The position numbers and the translations under genes are program-made. This document shows positions 26,155 to 33,992 of a stretch of DNA of 64,000 bases, piece by piece. This DNA is from Chitinivibrionales bacterium (GTDB lineage Bacteria; Fibrobacterota; Chitinivibrionia; Chitinivibrionales; WJKA01). Position 1 is the stretch's first letter; the number at the start of each line of letters is the position of its first letter. A model generated the notes under the pieces. That model did not search any database, was not told the origin of the DNA, and saw nothing but the letters and a program-made list of their open reading frames with translations. The stretch covers positions 20,673 to 84,672 of the forward strand of contig WJLW01000047.1 in NCBI GenBank assembly GCA_014728295.1, read 5' to 3'.

Positions 26155-28695
26155 TTAGCGGGTACTGATCAGGCTTTTGAAAGTCTTTTGGACGTTCCCG
26201 ATTTTGACACGGATTATGACGTTGCCACGCCCAATCTGCGCCTGATGACTCAGTACATCCCATCCGATTGCGGCATTCTGCACTTCCGAGGGAGTGACTA
26301 TGCGCTTTGCAATCAATCTGCCTTTGATGTCGAACATGGTCAGTTCGATCGACTCGCCCGACAGATGACGCGGCATGCGCACGGTGAATCCGCGACGCGT
26401 TTGCGCCAATGAGATAGCGGCGACGCCCTGTGCGGCCTTGACCAACTCCTCAATCGGCGTAGCGCCGATCAGGTCATTCAGGCTGATGTCGTCAACCGTG
26501 GCCCCCGAATTGCTCGAATACGACGGCGCCCCGCCTTTGGCATTGTATGCTGTCGCGTCCAGCACTATTCCTTCGCGGGTAACGGTCGTTACCGGCGCAT
26601 TATTGTTGGCGTTATTCTGCTCGACCAGCAACGTATCTTCCCAGAGCTGCATGCCCGGCTCGAGTGCCAGCAAACTAGTCTGCCGCGTGACGATATGTGC
26701 CGATTTGCCAATGCGCTTGATATCGTCGGCATAAGCGCTCCAGTCAAGGCTTGCAAGGTATTCTGTCTTGCGAAAAGCGTGTTGTTGGTGAGTGAAAACA
26801 GGATCGCCGTCTCCAAGAGCGGTAACTTTCTTGCTGAAACGCAAGCCGGCCATTTTGCCGCTTATCGTCATTTGAAATGTATTTGACGGATAGCGCGAAG
26901 CGCCAAACGCAAAAGCAACGCGCATACGGCCAAATACGTGCTGAGGATAGACCGGATAGTAAGAGGAATATGATCTATATGCAGACCCTGAAAGGACCGG
27001 CTCTACGCTATAATAGTGATGCTGATAGTCGAAAGACCAGGCCTGGTCGGCGAGATTGTCACCTGCGATCTTCAAGTTGGTGACCTGCCGAGGATTAGAG
27101 CTGCCAAACAAAGGGGGAAGTTGCGGCACCTTTAGCCGTGAGCCGTTGATCACCGTATAGCTATAGGGGACTCCGTAGGCATTGAGCAATCCCGCCAGAC
27201 GAAAACCGCCGCTCTCCTGGGCAATGCCGTACAAGCGCCAGTCATCATCGATAGTAAAAAGGGTCAGATCCGCATCCAGAACTTCTGTGCGAATAGCGTT
27301 CAGGTCATCATTATACTGTTTGCCTTGCGGACTGACAACATACTGTCCATTTTCATATTTTGAATAATCATACGGCGGATACATATCACTGATCATAATC
27401 ACAACGTCATTGCCGGCCTGCATCCTGGCAGCCCGAATGGCTTCGAGCGTTGAAGCAGTGGCTGACGGGCGGGCGGCAAGAATCTTATCATACGCCTGCT
27501 TGAGATTGCCCTCGTTTGCCTCGACGGGCGCCCCGAAAACAGACTGTACCGTCGATCCGGCAATGAGCACATTGAACTTCTGCCCGTCATCAAGGTAGCT
27601 TTTCAGGCACATGACGGCAAACTTCTGAGCGCGCTCCCAGATATTGCTGCGAGGGTTGTTATCGTAGTTGTACGGCGAGCTTTTGGAGGCTTGGCGCTGC
27701 TGTGCATAGTAATCGTCCCAGTCCCAGAATTCGTTGCGCACGTCCAGTACGATTATACGTGTATCTGGTTCGGGCTCAAAGGTCAGCGACTGATCGTCAA
27801 GTCTCATCGAGAAACCGGCATAGTTCAGAGAGTCGGTCGGACCGGCACCCATCCAGGCATACTCGGCTTGACCGCTCGGATCGGAGGCGCTGATCGAGCC
27901 GACCAGCAATTCGGCAACACGTTCCTTGACATAGGTGAGCGATTTCGAGTGCGAAAACGTTCCTTCGCCCAGGCCCGGCCAGCTTAGCGAATAGGCGTGC
28001 GGACCGGATTCGGCATTGAAGTCAACCTTGACGTACTTGATCGGCTCAACGGATTCTGCGCCGCTGTAGTTGGAATACACATTAAACACCAACGGCAGTT
28101 GCGCTTGAATTACATCCGCTGAATCATCAAAGGTATGCAGAAATTCAATTGCCACACGGCGGGTTTCATCGGATTTTGCCGGGAATATGCGCAGATTGTA
28201 GCTTCCGTTACCGGAAAAAGAAAGCAATGCGGGATCGCGCCGACGTCCGACGATCTGCGTATATTGCTGATTAGCAAGGTTGCGGTCCTGAATGTGGCCG
28301 GTCTGCCGTTCTCCCGCTACCCAGAGGTACAAATTCCGGGCAACCCAGTCGGTGGGCAGGTTGAAGCTTGCCGTAATTTCCAGGCTGTCTTCGGCAGAGG
28401 TGCTTGATGATGCGCAATCGCGTTGCGACACGATTTTTTGCGTCCCGTCGAGAGTGACAATGGTGTCAATACCCTTCCTAGCTGAATAACAATACCGCCC
28501 CGGCCGGACCACGAGGGTCAGCAGCGTCTTTGCCTGACCGGCCGAAACAGTGGTTGACACCAGCAGTGAATCGATTTGCGGTGTAACGCGGTGGCTGTTA
28601 CGAGCCGAACGGCAATTGAGCGCCCCCAGGTTCCATTCGGCGGAAGCGGCCGTGCACATGAGTGCAATTGTTGCCAGTAACTTGAAATATTGCAT
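26155..28695 (-). CDS. Large secreted VIT/VWA-like protein lacking the MIDAS signature
   Basis: 846 residues. Signal peptide (LLATIALMCTAASA). Residues about 45-220 resemble a VIT domain (VAGERQTGHIQDRNLANQQY, RRRDPALLSFSGNGSYNLRI, FPAKSDETRRVAIEFLH). A VWA-like domain follows from about residue 305 to 510 (IIVLDVRNEFWDWDD at the first strand, VIMISDMYPP at the fourth). The DxSxS metal site is replaced by DVRNE, so metal-dependent ligand binding is doubtful. A sorting-type tail (LTMFDIKGRLIAKRIV) ends it. In bacteria VIT plus VWA proteins are usually surface proteins. It stands alone, with its own terminator and a good ribosome site (AAAGGAGA). Confidence 0.75.
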   Translation of the reverse strand: MQYFKLLATIALMCTAASAEWNLGALNCRSARNSHRVTPQIDSLLVSTTVSAGQAKTLLTLVVRPGRYCYSARKGIDTIVTLDGTQKIVSQRDCASSSTSAEDSLEITASFNLPTDWVARNLYLWVAGERQTGHIQDRNLANQQYTQIVGRRRDPALLSFSGNGSYNLRIFPAKSDETRRVAIEFLHTFDDSADVIQAQLPLVFNVYSNYSGAESVEPIKYVKVDFNAESGPHAYSLSWPGLGEGTFSHSKSLTYVKERVAELLVGSISASDPSGQAEYAWMGAGPTDSLNYAGFSMRLDDQSLTFEPEPDTRIIVLDVRNEFWDWDDYYAQQRQASKSSPYNYDNNPRSNIWERAQKFAVMCLKSYLDDGQKFNVLIAGSTVQSVFGAPVEANEGNLKQAYDKILAARPSATASTLEAIRAARMQAGNDVVIMISDMYPPYDYSKYENGQYVVSPQGKQYNDDLNAIRTEVLDADLTLFTIDDDWRLYGIAQESGGFRLAGLLNAYGVPYSYTVINGSRLKVPQLPPLFGSSNPRQVTNLKIAGDNLADQAWSFDYQHHYYSVEPVLSGSAYRSYSSYYPVYPQHVFGRMRVAFAFGASRYPSNTFQMTISGKMAGLRFSKKVTALGDGDPVFTHQQHAFRKTEYLASLDWSAYADDIKRIGKSAHIVTRQTSLLALEPGMQLWEDTLLVEQNNANNNAPVTTVTREGIVLDATAYNAKGGAPSYSSNSGATVDDISLNDLIGATPIEELVKAAQGVAAISLAQTRRGFTVRMPRHLSGESIELTMFDIKGRLIAKRIVTPSEVQNAAIGWDVLSHQAQIGRGNVIIRVKIGNVQKTFKSLISTR

Positions 28696-28900
28696 AGTGA
28701 TCTCCTTTACTAAAGTTTCTCATGTAAATGAACGAAATTTCTCAGAGTTCAAAAAAATGCTCCTTTGTTCCGGCCAGACTGTATTTTTGAATTGCATTCA
28801 GCACCGCCGCAGCAAAGGCATCCTTGTCATGGGGCCCGACTCAGACAAGAACTGAATGTCAAGCAAACACGGGTTGTCGGATCCCTCTCCGGCAACCTGC

Positions 28901-30382
28901 TTATCGACGCTGCGAGATATCGATTTCTTCCAGATTCTTTACGTATGTTCCATACAAAACGCCATTGGTATTGTCGATCATGCCTCCTTTCATAATTCCC
29001 TTCTCGCCGGACGCCAACTCGACGGCGATTGAGATGAGCGCCGTTGTTATTCGGCCTCCCGGCAAAACCGGTTCCTGTGGAATGATTTCAAAGGTGATGC
29101 TCCTGAGAAAGCTGCTGCGAAAGTGTAAACGGGCTTGTATCGCAGACAGCGTATCGTGGGCGGGATTGCCGGCCGAAGACATATCGATGGCATAATCAAT
29201 ACCGATGTGCTCCAGCGTATCGGGCAGGCGCTCAATCAGCGACAGCACCATCGAACCGGATGAGCCGAACGCGGTATCGAGCTGGTATACAGCTTCCTGT
29301 GCGGTATTGGCGAGTCGAGCATGCCTGACCAGGCTGGTGATAACATTGTCGGCGGTTTGGTGGAAGAGATTGTCGTTTCCCCGCCCGAAAACAACGGTGG
29401 CGGAACAAATTTCATTTCCCCCGATGCGGCGCATGAACCAGCTTGCACGGGGCGTTTGGGGAAATACTGCCTGCGCAAGCAGCCCGTCACCGTCGGCGTC
29501 GTCATAGCGTTCGAAATGGCTGTTGCCGTGCCCCGCGGTAAATTGACGAGTAATAGAGGACAAGCCGGTCAGGCTGGTAACCTGATACCCGGATGGATCG
29601 AGCATATTGGCCATCTGGCCGGGTTTCGGGGCCGTCGCGTGAGCCGGTGCATTTTCGATTTTGGTCTGATAGCCCACGACGGAATCATAGAACAAACCGT
29701 CATACGTTGTCGTAACCGAATAAACCGGTTCAAGCGAAGATCCCCCGGTCAATTTGCTGTAATCGTTTGTTTGCCCGCCTCTATTGCGGCTGAGGGTGTC
29801 GCCCCTGATTACCAGCGTATCGACGGTGACAATCGTATCGGTAAAGTACAAAGTATCGGCGTACACAAAGGTATCTGCGGTAATAGCCGTGTCATTGACA
29901 TATACAGAGTCGGTAACCAGCTTGCTGAGTATGGTAAGCGTCGTATCGCCGTCACTGATGACCTCGATGCTGTCATGTTTGGTGAATCGCTCAATCAGCG
30001 TATCGACGAGGGGAATGGTATCGAGGCGCACGATCGTGTCGTAATCAATCAACGTATTTCGAATAATGATAGTATCCTGCAAAATGACCGAATCGCCGAT
30101 GACGGTATCCTGTGTTGCCTGCTTTTTAGCCAGAAATTCTGCTTTATTGTCAACCAGTCGCGCAGGATCGAGTATCGTTCTGCCGCTGTCGAGATAATAC
30201 TCGGGACGCCATTTGTCGCCTGCGTCAACAAGTTCGAACGCAAAGCGCGCGCCGGCGACGACATCGGGATTGCCGGTTTCGGTACCGCCTCCGGAAGCAA
30301 GCGGATCTACCGAGCAACGATATCCCCCGGCTGCGATCAGCAGGCCGAGCACCAGCACGTAGAGATATTTTTTCATGTTCAT
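28901..30382 (-). CDS. Surface lipoprotein-like protein with Asp-Thr repeats, coupled to a TIGR02147 regulator
   Basis: 493 residues. Hydrophobic N-terminus (YVLVLGLLIAAGGYRC) with a Cys in lipobox position, but GYRC is a poor lipobox match. GGGTETGNPD follows directly, a signature I associate with Fibrobacterota lipoproteins beside TIGR02147 genes. Residues about 88-200 are low-complexity, with a D-T-I/V unit repeated every few residues (DTVIGDSVILQDT, DTIVRLDTIPLVDT). The remainder is a globular domain of unknown function. The ATG (30382) overlaps the stop of the regulator by four bases (ATGA), so translation is coupled. Role unknown; the coupling suggests the regulator controls or senses this product. 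Confidence 0.75.
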   Translation of the reverse strand: MNMKKYLYVLVLGLLIAAGGYRCSVDPLASGGGTETGNPDVVAGARFAFELVDAGDKWRPEYYLDSGRTILDPARLVDNKAEFLAKKQATQDTVIGDSVILQDTIIIRNTLIDYDTIVRLDTIPLVDTLIERFTKHDSIEVISDGDTTLTILSKLVTDSVYVNDTAITADTFVYADTLYFTDTIVTVDTLVIRGDTLSRNRGGQTNDYSKLTGGSSLEPVYSVTTTYDGLFYDSVVGYQTKIENAPAHATAPKPGQMANMLDPSGYQVTSLTGLSSITRQFTAGHGNSHFERYDDADGDGLLAQAVFPQTPRASWFMRRIGGNEICSATVVFGRGNDNLFHQTADNVITSLVRHARLANTAQEAVYQLDTAFGSSGSMVLSLIERLPDTLEHIGIDYAIDMSSAGNPAHDTLSAIQARLHFRSSFLRSITFEIIPQEPVLPGGRITTALISIAVELASGEKGIMKGGMIDNTNGVLYGTYVKNLEEIDISQRR

Positions 30383-31218
30383 GATCGCTTCCTTTTGCCC
30401 GGGTAGGTGTGAGAAAGCGCAAAGAGCTGAAAATTAAGTTGGACCACGTTGTCCGGATTCTGATCCGATTCGGCCAGCTCGAGCAACTCACGGCGAAACT
30501 GAGCCAGCTTCTCGACAAGAGCCTGCCGGGTGGTGGATGAAATATTCAGGGTTACACTGGTGATATCACGCTGCGAGGCGCCAAACCGTTCGATCGATTC
30601 GGATGCCAGTCGCATCATGGCCTTGTGATAATTGGCAATTGCAACGGAGGCCACCTGTGCACCGGTTGACAGTGAAGCGGCGGCCTTTACATACGTTCCC
30701 TTGACACGGCGGACGAAACCAAGCTCACAGAGAATATTGACGGAATTGCGCGCTTCAGCTTCGGTGATTGCAGGTATGGTTGCCTGGGCAAGTTTGGCAA
30801 AATCATCATGAAAATCGGCTGATGTAGCCAGTTCGCGAATTACGGGATGGTACCAGGCCGAATAATATTCGTATTCCGATCGTTCGATTTTCCGGGGATC
30901 CGCTTTTTTGCGGTACTTCATCATGATGTTCAGATACACATTCTTCTCTTCCAGGGTCTTGCTCTGATTGAAGAACACAAGATTTTCAAAATATTCGCAT
31001 TCTTTTTTTTTGAGTCCTAACGCCTTGCAGAATTTGAAAACACTCTCTTTTGTCAGATTTCGCTGCCCGTCAATAACCAATTTGAGAAAATTGGGAGATT
31101 TGAAGCCGGCCTTTTGCGAAAAAAGGCGGTAAGAATAAAAGCGATGCTCCTTTTTTTTCTCATGGTAGAAGTCGCAGAGATAGTCCCGGTAGTTCAAATA
31201 TTCAAAGAGGCTGTTCAT
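30379..31218 (-). CDS. TIGR02147 family regulator (Fibrobacterota-typical)
   Basis: 279 residues. The N-terminus MNSLFEYLNYRDYLCDFYHE followed by FSQKAGFKSPNFLKLVIDGQ and LTKESVFKFCKALGLKKKE is the diagnostic start of the TIGR02147 family, which looks like an HTH of the Xre/Cro kind. The middle contains the family motif YYSAWYHPVIRELA (residues about 135-148). The C-terminal third has a helical, probably dimerising region. No Shine-Dalgarno sequence precedes the ATG (AATTAATATCT), which is unusual beside its neighbours. A minus-strand promoter candidate, TTGCGC and TGGTATATT with a 17-base spacer, lies about 75 bases upstream. A transcriptional role is inferred from the HTH-like part; the family is poorly characterised. 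Confidence 0.85.
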   Translation of the reverse strand: MNSLFEYLNYRDYLCDFYHEKKKEHRFYSYRLFSQKAGFKSPNFLKLVIDGQRNLTKESVFKFCKALGLKKKECEYFENLVFFNQSKTLEEKNVYLNIMMKYRKKADPRKIERSEYEYYSAWYHPVIRELATSADFHDDFAKLAQATIPAITEAEARNSVNILCELGFVRRVKGTYVKAAASLSTGAQVASVAIANYHKAMMRLASESIERFGASQRDITSVTLNISSTTRQALVEKLAQFRRELLELAESDQNPDNVVQLNFQLFALSHTYPGKRKRS

Positions 31219-31293
31219 AGATATTAATTTTTAATACTTCTGTTTCAGGCCGGAAGTCGGCTCCGGTCAAGAAGGTGTCGTTTTTCAACTATG

Positions 31294-31325
31294 AATATAC
31301 CACGTTTGCTGGATCGGCGCAATAA
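31294..31325 (-). promoter_or_regulatory. Promoter candidate for the TIGR02147 operon
   Basis: On the minus strand TTGCGC, 17 bases, then TATATT preceded by TGG (an extended -10). The -10 core is at 31294-31302 on this strand. It matches the TAGTATATT element found upstream of three other minus genes in the window with one base changed. Confidence 0.5.
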
Positions 31326-31573
31326 TTTTGGCTATTTAATGTATTCTAAAGTATACATATTACTTTGAATAAATTTCATAACTTTTTGATATATAAAGAT
31401 ATTTTAGTAACCTTAATTGTTGCTTATTATCTATTTTCTCAATATAGCCATAAACCATCTACCCGTGCCGTTTCCGTTTGCCGGCTGATTAAACCGTTTT
31501 GTCAGCTTGCGGGATGCGCTTTTCACGCTCATATTTTTTTTGCCGATATTCTCTTCCCAAATACCTGGAGACA

Positions 31574-31582
31574 TGGTATAAT
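31574..31582 (+). promoter_or_regulatory. Extended -10 promoter of the STAS gene
   Basis: TGGTATAAT is a perfect extended -10 element, about 75 bases before the ATG at 31659. No good -35 hexamer is present, as is common for extended -10 promoters. Confidence 0.55.
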
Positions 31583-31658
31583 CTACTAGTAACAACCACG
31601 TTAACCACAGAGAACTGGATAGTCGAATCTCAGCTACCCCGACCTGCACACACCTCTT

Positions 31659-31991
31659 ATGGGAATGAAACTCAAAATCAGAAAGCATAATGACAATCCG
31701 GTCATTGAGGTGCATGGCAAAGTTTCCAGCGAGGACGCAATAAAAATTTCCAAAAAGCTGGAAGGTTTCGCTAAAAGGAAACACACTGCGGTGGTTATCG
31801 ACCTGAGTGCCATTGACTACATCGACAGCCACTGGCTGGGCGTATTCGTGTACTCCTGGAAATTACTCAAGGAGAGGGATACCGATCTGGTCTTCGCCAT
31901 CCCAAGCGGATTTATCCGGGATTTGTTTCGAAACTCGAACCTTGACAGGACTTTTACGATTGTTAATTCTCTCGACGAATTGGCAGCATGA
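31659..31991 (+). CDS. STAS-domain protein, anti-sigma factor antagonist type
   Basis: 110 residues covering a single STAS domain. The strand VVIDLSAIDYID and the following helix carry the phosphorylatable Ser (S57 in DYIDSHWLG) that in SpoIIAA/RsbV-type proteins is switched by a serine kinase and phosphatase. The sequence SHWLG instead of the usual SxGLG is slightly off. No kinase or sigma factor gene is adjacent, so its partner must be elsewhere. The start could also be the ATG at 31665; neither has a clear ribosome site. It ends four bases from the convergent gene at 31995. Confidence 0.8.
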   Translation: MGMKLKIRKHNDNPVIEVHGKVSSEDAIKISKKLEGFAKRKHTAVVIDLSAIDYIDSHWLGVFVYSWKLLKERDTDLVFAIPSGFIRDLFRNSNLDRTFTIVNSLDELAA

Positions 31992-31994
31992 CCA

Positions 31995-32822
31995 CTACAT
32001 CAGATTGATGGTTTTGGTCTCTGAGAATCCGCTACCCTTGATTCTGACGACAAGCATCCCCTCGCCCAACTGAATGTTTTTGAGGCTGAAAGAGTGTGTT
32101 CCGGCGCGAAAGAATTTTTCGCGAGAGAGTTGTCCTATTTTTTGCCCATTGAGGATATATACAGAAAGAGCAACACTTTGTGACCGGTTCAGGGAGAGCT
32201 TGAGGACCCTTTCCGCACGGTCAAAATGCAGCTTCGGAGGGAGCGATTTTTCATTGGCAAGCATTGATTCCCGCGCGGCAGACGACTCGGCAACTTTGGC
32301 CAGCGCGCTTATCGTGCCCTGCCGGTATCCACGCATGCTTGCGGAAATAATCAGCTTTCCGCTCAGCTCGGGTACGGTAAAGGCCGGAAAGACAATCTCA
32401 TCACTGCTGCCGGGAACCAGCTTCAGTCGCGAAGGGGCCAGCGGACACGGATGGCTTCCCGCATAATCATAGAGTGTATCGCCGGAAAGTGACTTTATAA
32501 TCATGTCGTACCGGCAACCCAGGGAAAAATTATACTCTACCGGCCACTCGTTCGTGTTGGTAATTTTATAGCTCAGCACCATCTTATCGCCGGGATGATA
32601 CCAGGCGCGCTCGGCTTGCAGCACAAACTCGACACCCTCGTTGAGTTCCAACTGATGCAATTTATCAGCAGGAAATGCTTCGACGCCTTCTTTGTGTGCA
32701 GTGAATGTTTTCTGGGCGCCCTCTGCAATCAACATCCCTTCCGTTGCACCGAATGCTGCCGGACTGAACACAACGAAAGCCAGCGTCATAACCAAACATG
32801 TGCGGATTCGATCTGTTCTCAT
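31995..32822 (-). CDS. Secreted protein with BsuPI-like domain and sorting-type tail
   Basis: 275 residues. Signal peptide (TCLVMTLAFVVFSPAAFGA). Residues about 60-165 match the BsuPI-type Ig fold (VEFVLQAERAWYHPGDKMVL, YKITNTNEWPVEYNFSLGC), as in the protein at 5334. The last 75 residues are a sorting-type tail (VYILNGQKIGQLSR, RVLKLSLNRSQSV). BsuPI domains were first described in a Bacillus proteinase inhibitor, but in secreted proteins the function is open. Single gene, convergent with the STAS gene. Confidence 0.7.
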   Translation of the reverse strand: MRTDRIRTCLVMTLAFVVFSPAAFGATEGMLIAEGAQKTFTAHKEGVEAFPADKLHQLELNEGVEFVLQAERAWYHPGDKMVLSYKITNTNEWPVEYNFSLGCRYDMIIKSLSGDTLYDYAGSHPCPLAPSRLKLVPGSSDEIVFPAFTVPELSGKLIISASMRGYRQGTISALAKVAESSAARESMLANEKSLPPKLHFDRAERVLKLSLNRSQSVALSVYILNGQKIGQLSREKFFRAGTHSFSLKNIQLGEGMLVVRIKGSGFSETKTINLM

Positions 32823-32911
32823 AGTCGATAATATACGTATTCTGAGGTGTTTCTGCTATAATTATACAACATTCCATAGCATTTGTCGGAAAAACAGGCG
32901 TGAAATTTCAC

Positions 32912-32941
32912 AAAAAAGGGAAGCGAAATACTTCGCTTCCC
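32912..32941 (-). terminator. Terminator of flagellin gene 1
   Basis: Ten-base stem GGGAAGCGAA / TTCGCTTCCC (32918-32927 and 32932-32941) with a four-base loop, followed on the minus strand by TTTTTTG. It lies 27 bases past the stop at 32968. Confidence 0.9.
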
Positions 32942-32967
32942 AAAAAGATCCACCTTGTGGCTCAGAA

Positions 32968-33822
32968 TTAGCCGAGCAACTGCAGTACCGACTGCGGAAC
33001 CATATTTGCCTGGGCAAGCATGGCAGTTCCTGATTGTGTGAGGATCTGGTTGCGCGTAAAATCCGCCGTTTCGGTTGCGAAGTCGACATCACGAATCAGC
33101 GATTCGGCAGCCTGCTGATTAGTATTACTGATAAGCAGGTTATTTATGGCATGCTCGAGTCTGTTCACATAGGCACCCATGTCGGAGCGCATCTGGTTGA
33201 CACTGTCGATGGAGCTGTCAAGAGTTTGGACGGATGTTACCGAATCTGCTTGTGAAGTGAGCGCCAGGCTGGTTGTGCTTAACCCGCTGGATGTCAGGGT
33301 ATCGATCGTGATGGTAATACTGTCAATACCAACCGTGTTGTTGGCGTCAACCCAAAGCACGGAACCATCATCGGCGGCTGCATCATTAAAGCCAAAACGC
33401 GTGCTTTGCGAGCTTAAAAGATCCATACCATTATAATTTGTCACCTGGGCAATTCGATCTATTTCACGATCGAGGGCCTGAAATTCCTGATCGGCATAGG
33501 CGCGCTCGGTTGAGGTGAGAGTGTCATTGGCCGTCTGAATTGCCAACTCACGCATACGCTGGAGGATATCTGAAATTTCATTGGCAGCACCTTCGGCGAT
33601 GTTGATGGCGGCGATGCCGTCCTGGGCATTACGGACAGCCTGAGCTGTACCTCTTACCTGGGTACGCAGGTTTTCGGACACACCCAGACCGGCGGCATCA
33701 TCTGATGCTCTGTTGATTCTGAGACCGGAAGAGAGTCGTTCAAGATTTTTACCCATGTCGCGGTTGACTTGAAACAGCGCTCCCTGGGTAACCATTGAGG
33801 GGATGTTATGATTGATACGCAT
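32968..33822 (-). CDS. Flagellin, copy 1
   Basis: 284 residues, the short form with only the D0/D1 core and a small insert. The N-terminus (MRINHNIPSMVTQGALFQVN, LSSGLRINRASDDAAG) and C-terminus (ESLIRDVDFATETADFTRNQ, ending in VLQLLG) are classic for the polymerising ends. Exported through the flagellar type III apparatus; no signal peptide, as expected. The gene has its own sigma-28-type promoter, a 136-base leader with two CsrA-type hairpins and a terminator. Copy 2 lies at 40831 in the opposite orientation and has the same length. Confidence 0.95.
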   Translation of the reverse strand: MRINHNIPSMVTQGALFQVNRDMGKNLERLSSGLRINRASDDAAGLGVSENLRTQVRGTAQAVRNAQDGIAAINIAEGAANEISDILQRMRELAIQTANDTLTSTERAYADQEFQALDREIDRIAQVTNYNGMDLLSSQSTRFGFNDAAADDGSVLWVDANNTVGIDSITITIDTLTSSGLSTTSLALTSQADSVTSVQTLDSSIDSVNQMRSDMGAYVNRLEHAINNLLISNTNQQAAESLIRDVDFATETADFTRNQILTQSGTAMLAQANMVPQSVLQLLG

Positions 33823-33958
33823 GAGGAAACCTCCGTGTTTTGATAAATTCCGGCATCCTTGCCGTGTGGTTTTTTGCTCTACTGCCGAGAATAAGATGAA
33901 AGATTTTTACACTGAAATGAGCTGCACCTCCTTTCGGGGTTCCTTACTCTCGCTTCAT
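33823..33958 (-). promoter_or_regulatory. Flagellin 1 leader with two CsrA-type hairpins
   Basis: In the mRNA sense a perfect hairpin CGGCA-AGGA-TGCCG lies at 33851-33864, with the CsrA core GGA in a tetraloop. Just before the ATG, AAAC-ACGGAG-GTTT puts the Shine-Dalgarno GGAG into a six-base loop (about 33825-33838). A third GGA lies in AACCCCGAAAGGAGGTG farther upstream. This is the site arrangement of CsrA-repressed flagellin leaders such as Bacillus hag. The protein binding itself is inference. Confidence 0.65.
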
Positions 33959-33964
33959 GATTAG

Positions 33965-33992
33965 TTATCGGGAAATTAAAATCAGGACTTTA
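33965..33992 (-). promoter_or_regulatory. Sigma-28-type promoter of flagellin 1
   Basis: On the minus strand TAAA (33992-33989), 16 bases, then CCCGATAA (33972-33965), one base off the flagellar consensus TAAA-N15-GCCGATAA in the -10 and one base longer in the spacer. The -35 TAAA overlaps the TAA stop codon of rlmN. Confidence 0.7.

Larger units (their letters stand above)
31219..31658. other. AT-rich divergent intergenic region
   Basis: 440 bases with no credible gene between the divergent TIGR02147 gene and the STAS gene. It holds one promoter candidate for each direction (listed separately). The segment 31320-31450 is very AT-rich. Confidence 0.5.

Noticed and set aside
33905..33940. Second strong Shine-Dalgarno-like AAAGGAGG in each flagellin leader as the start of a leader peptide
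   Set aside because: No start codon at proper distance with a plausible frame in either leader. It fits better as a third GGA site.
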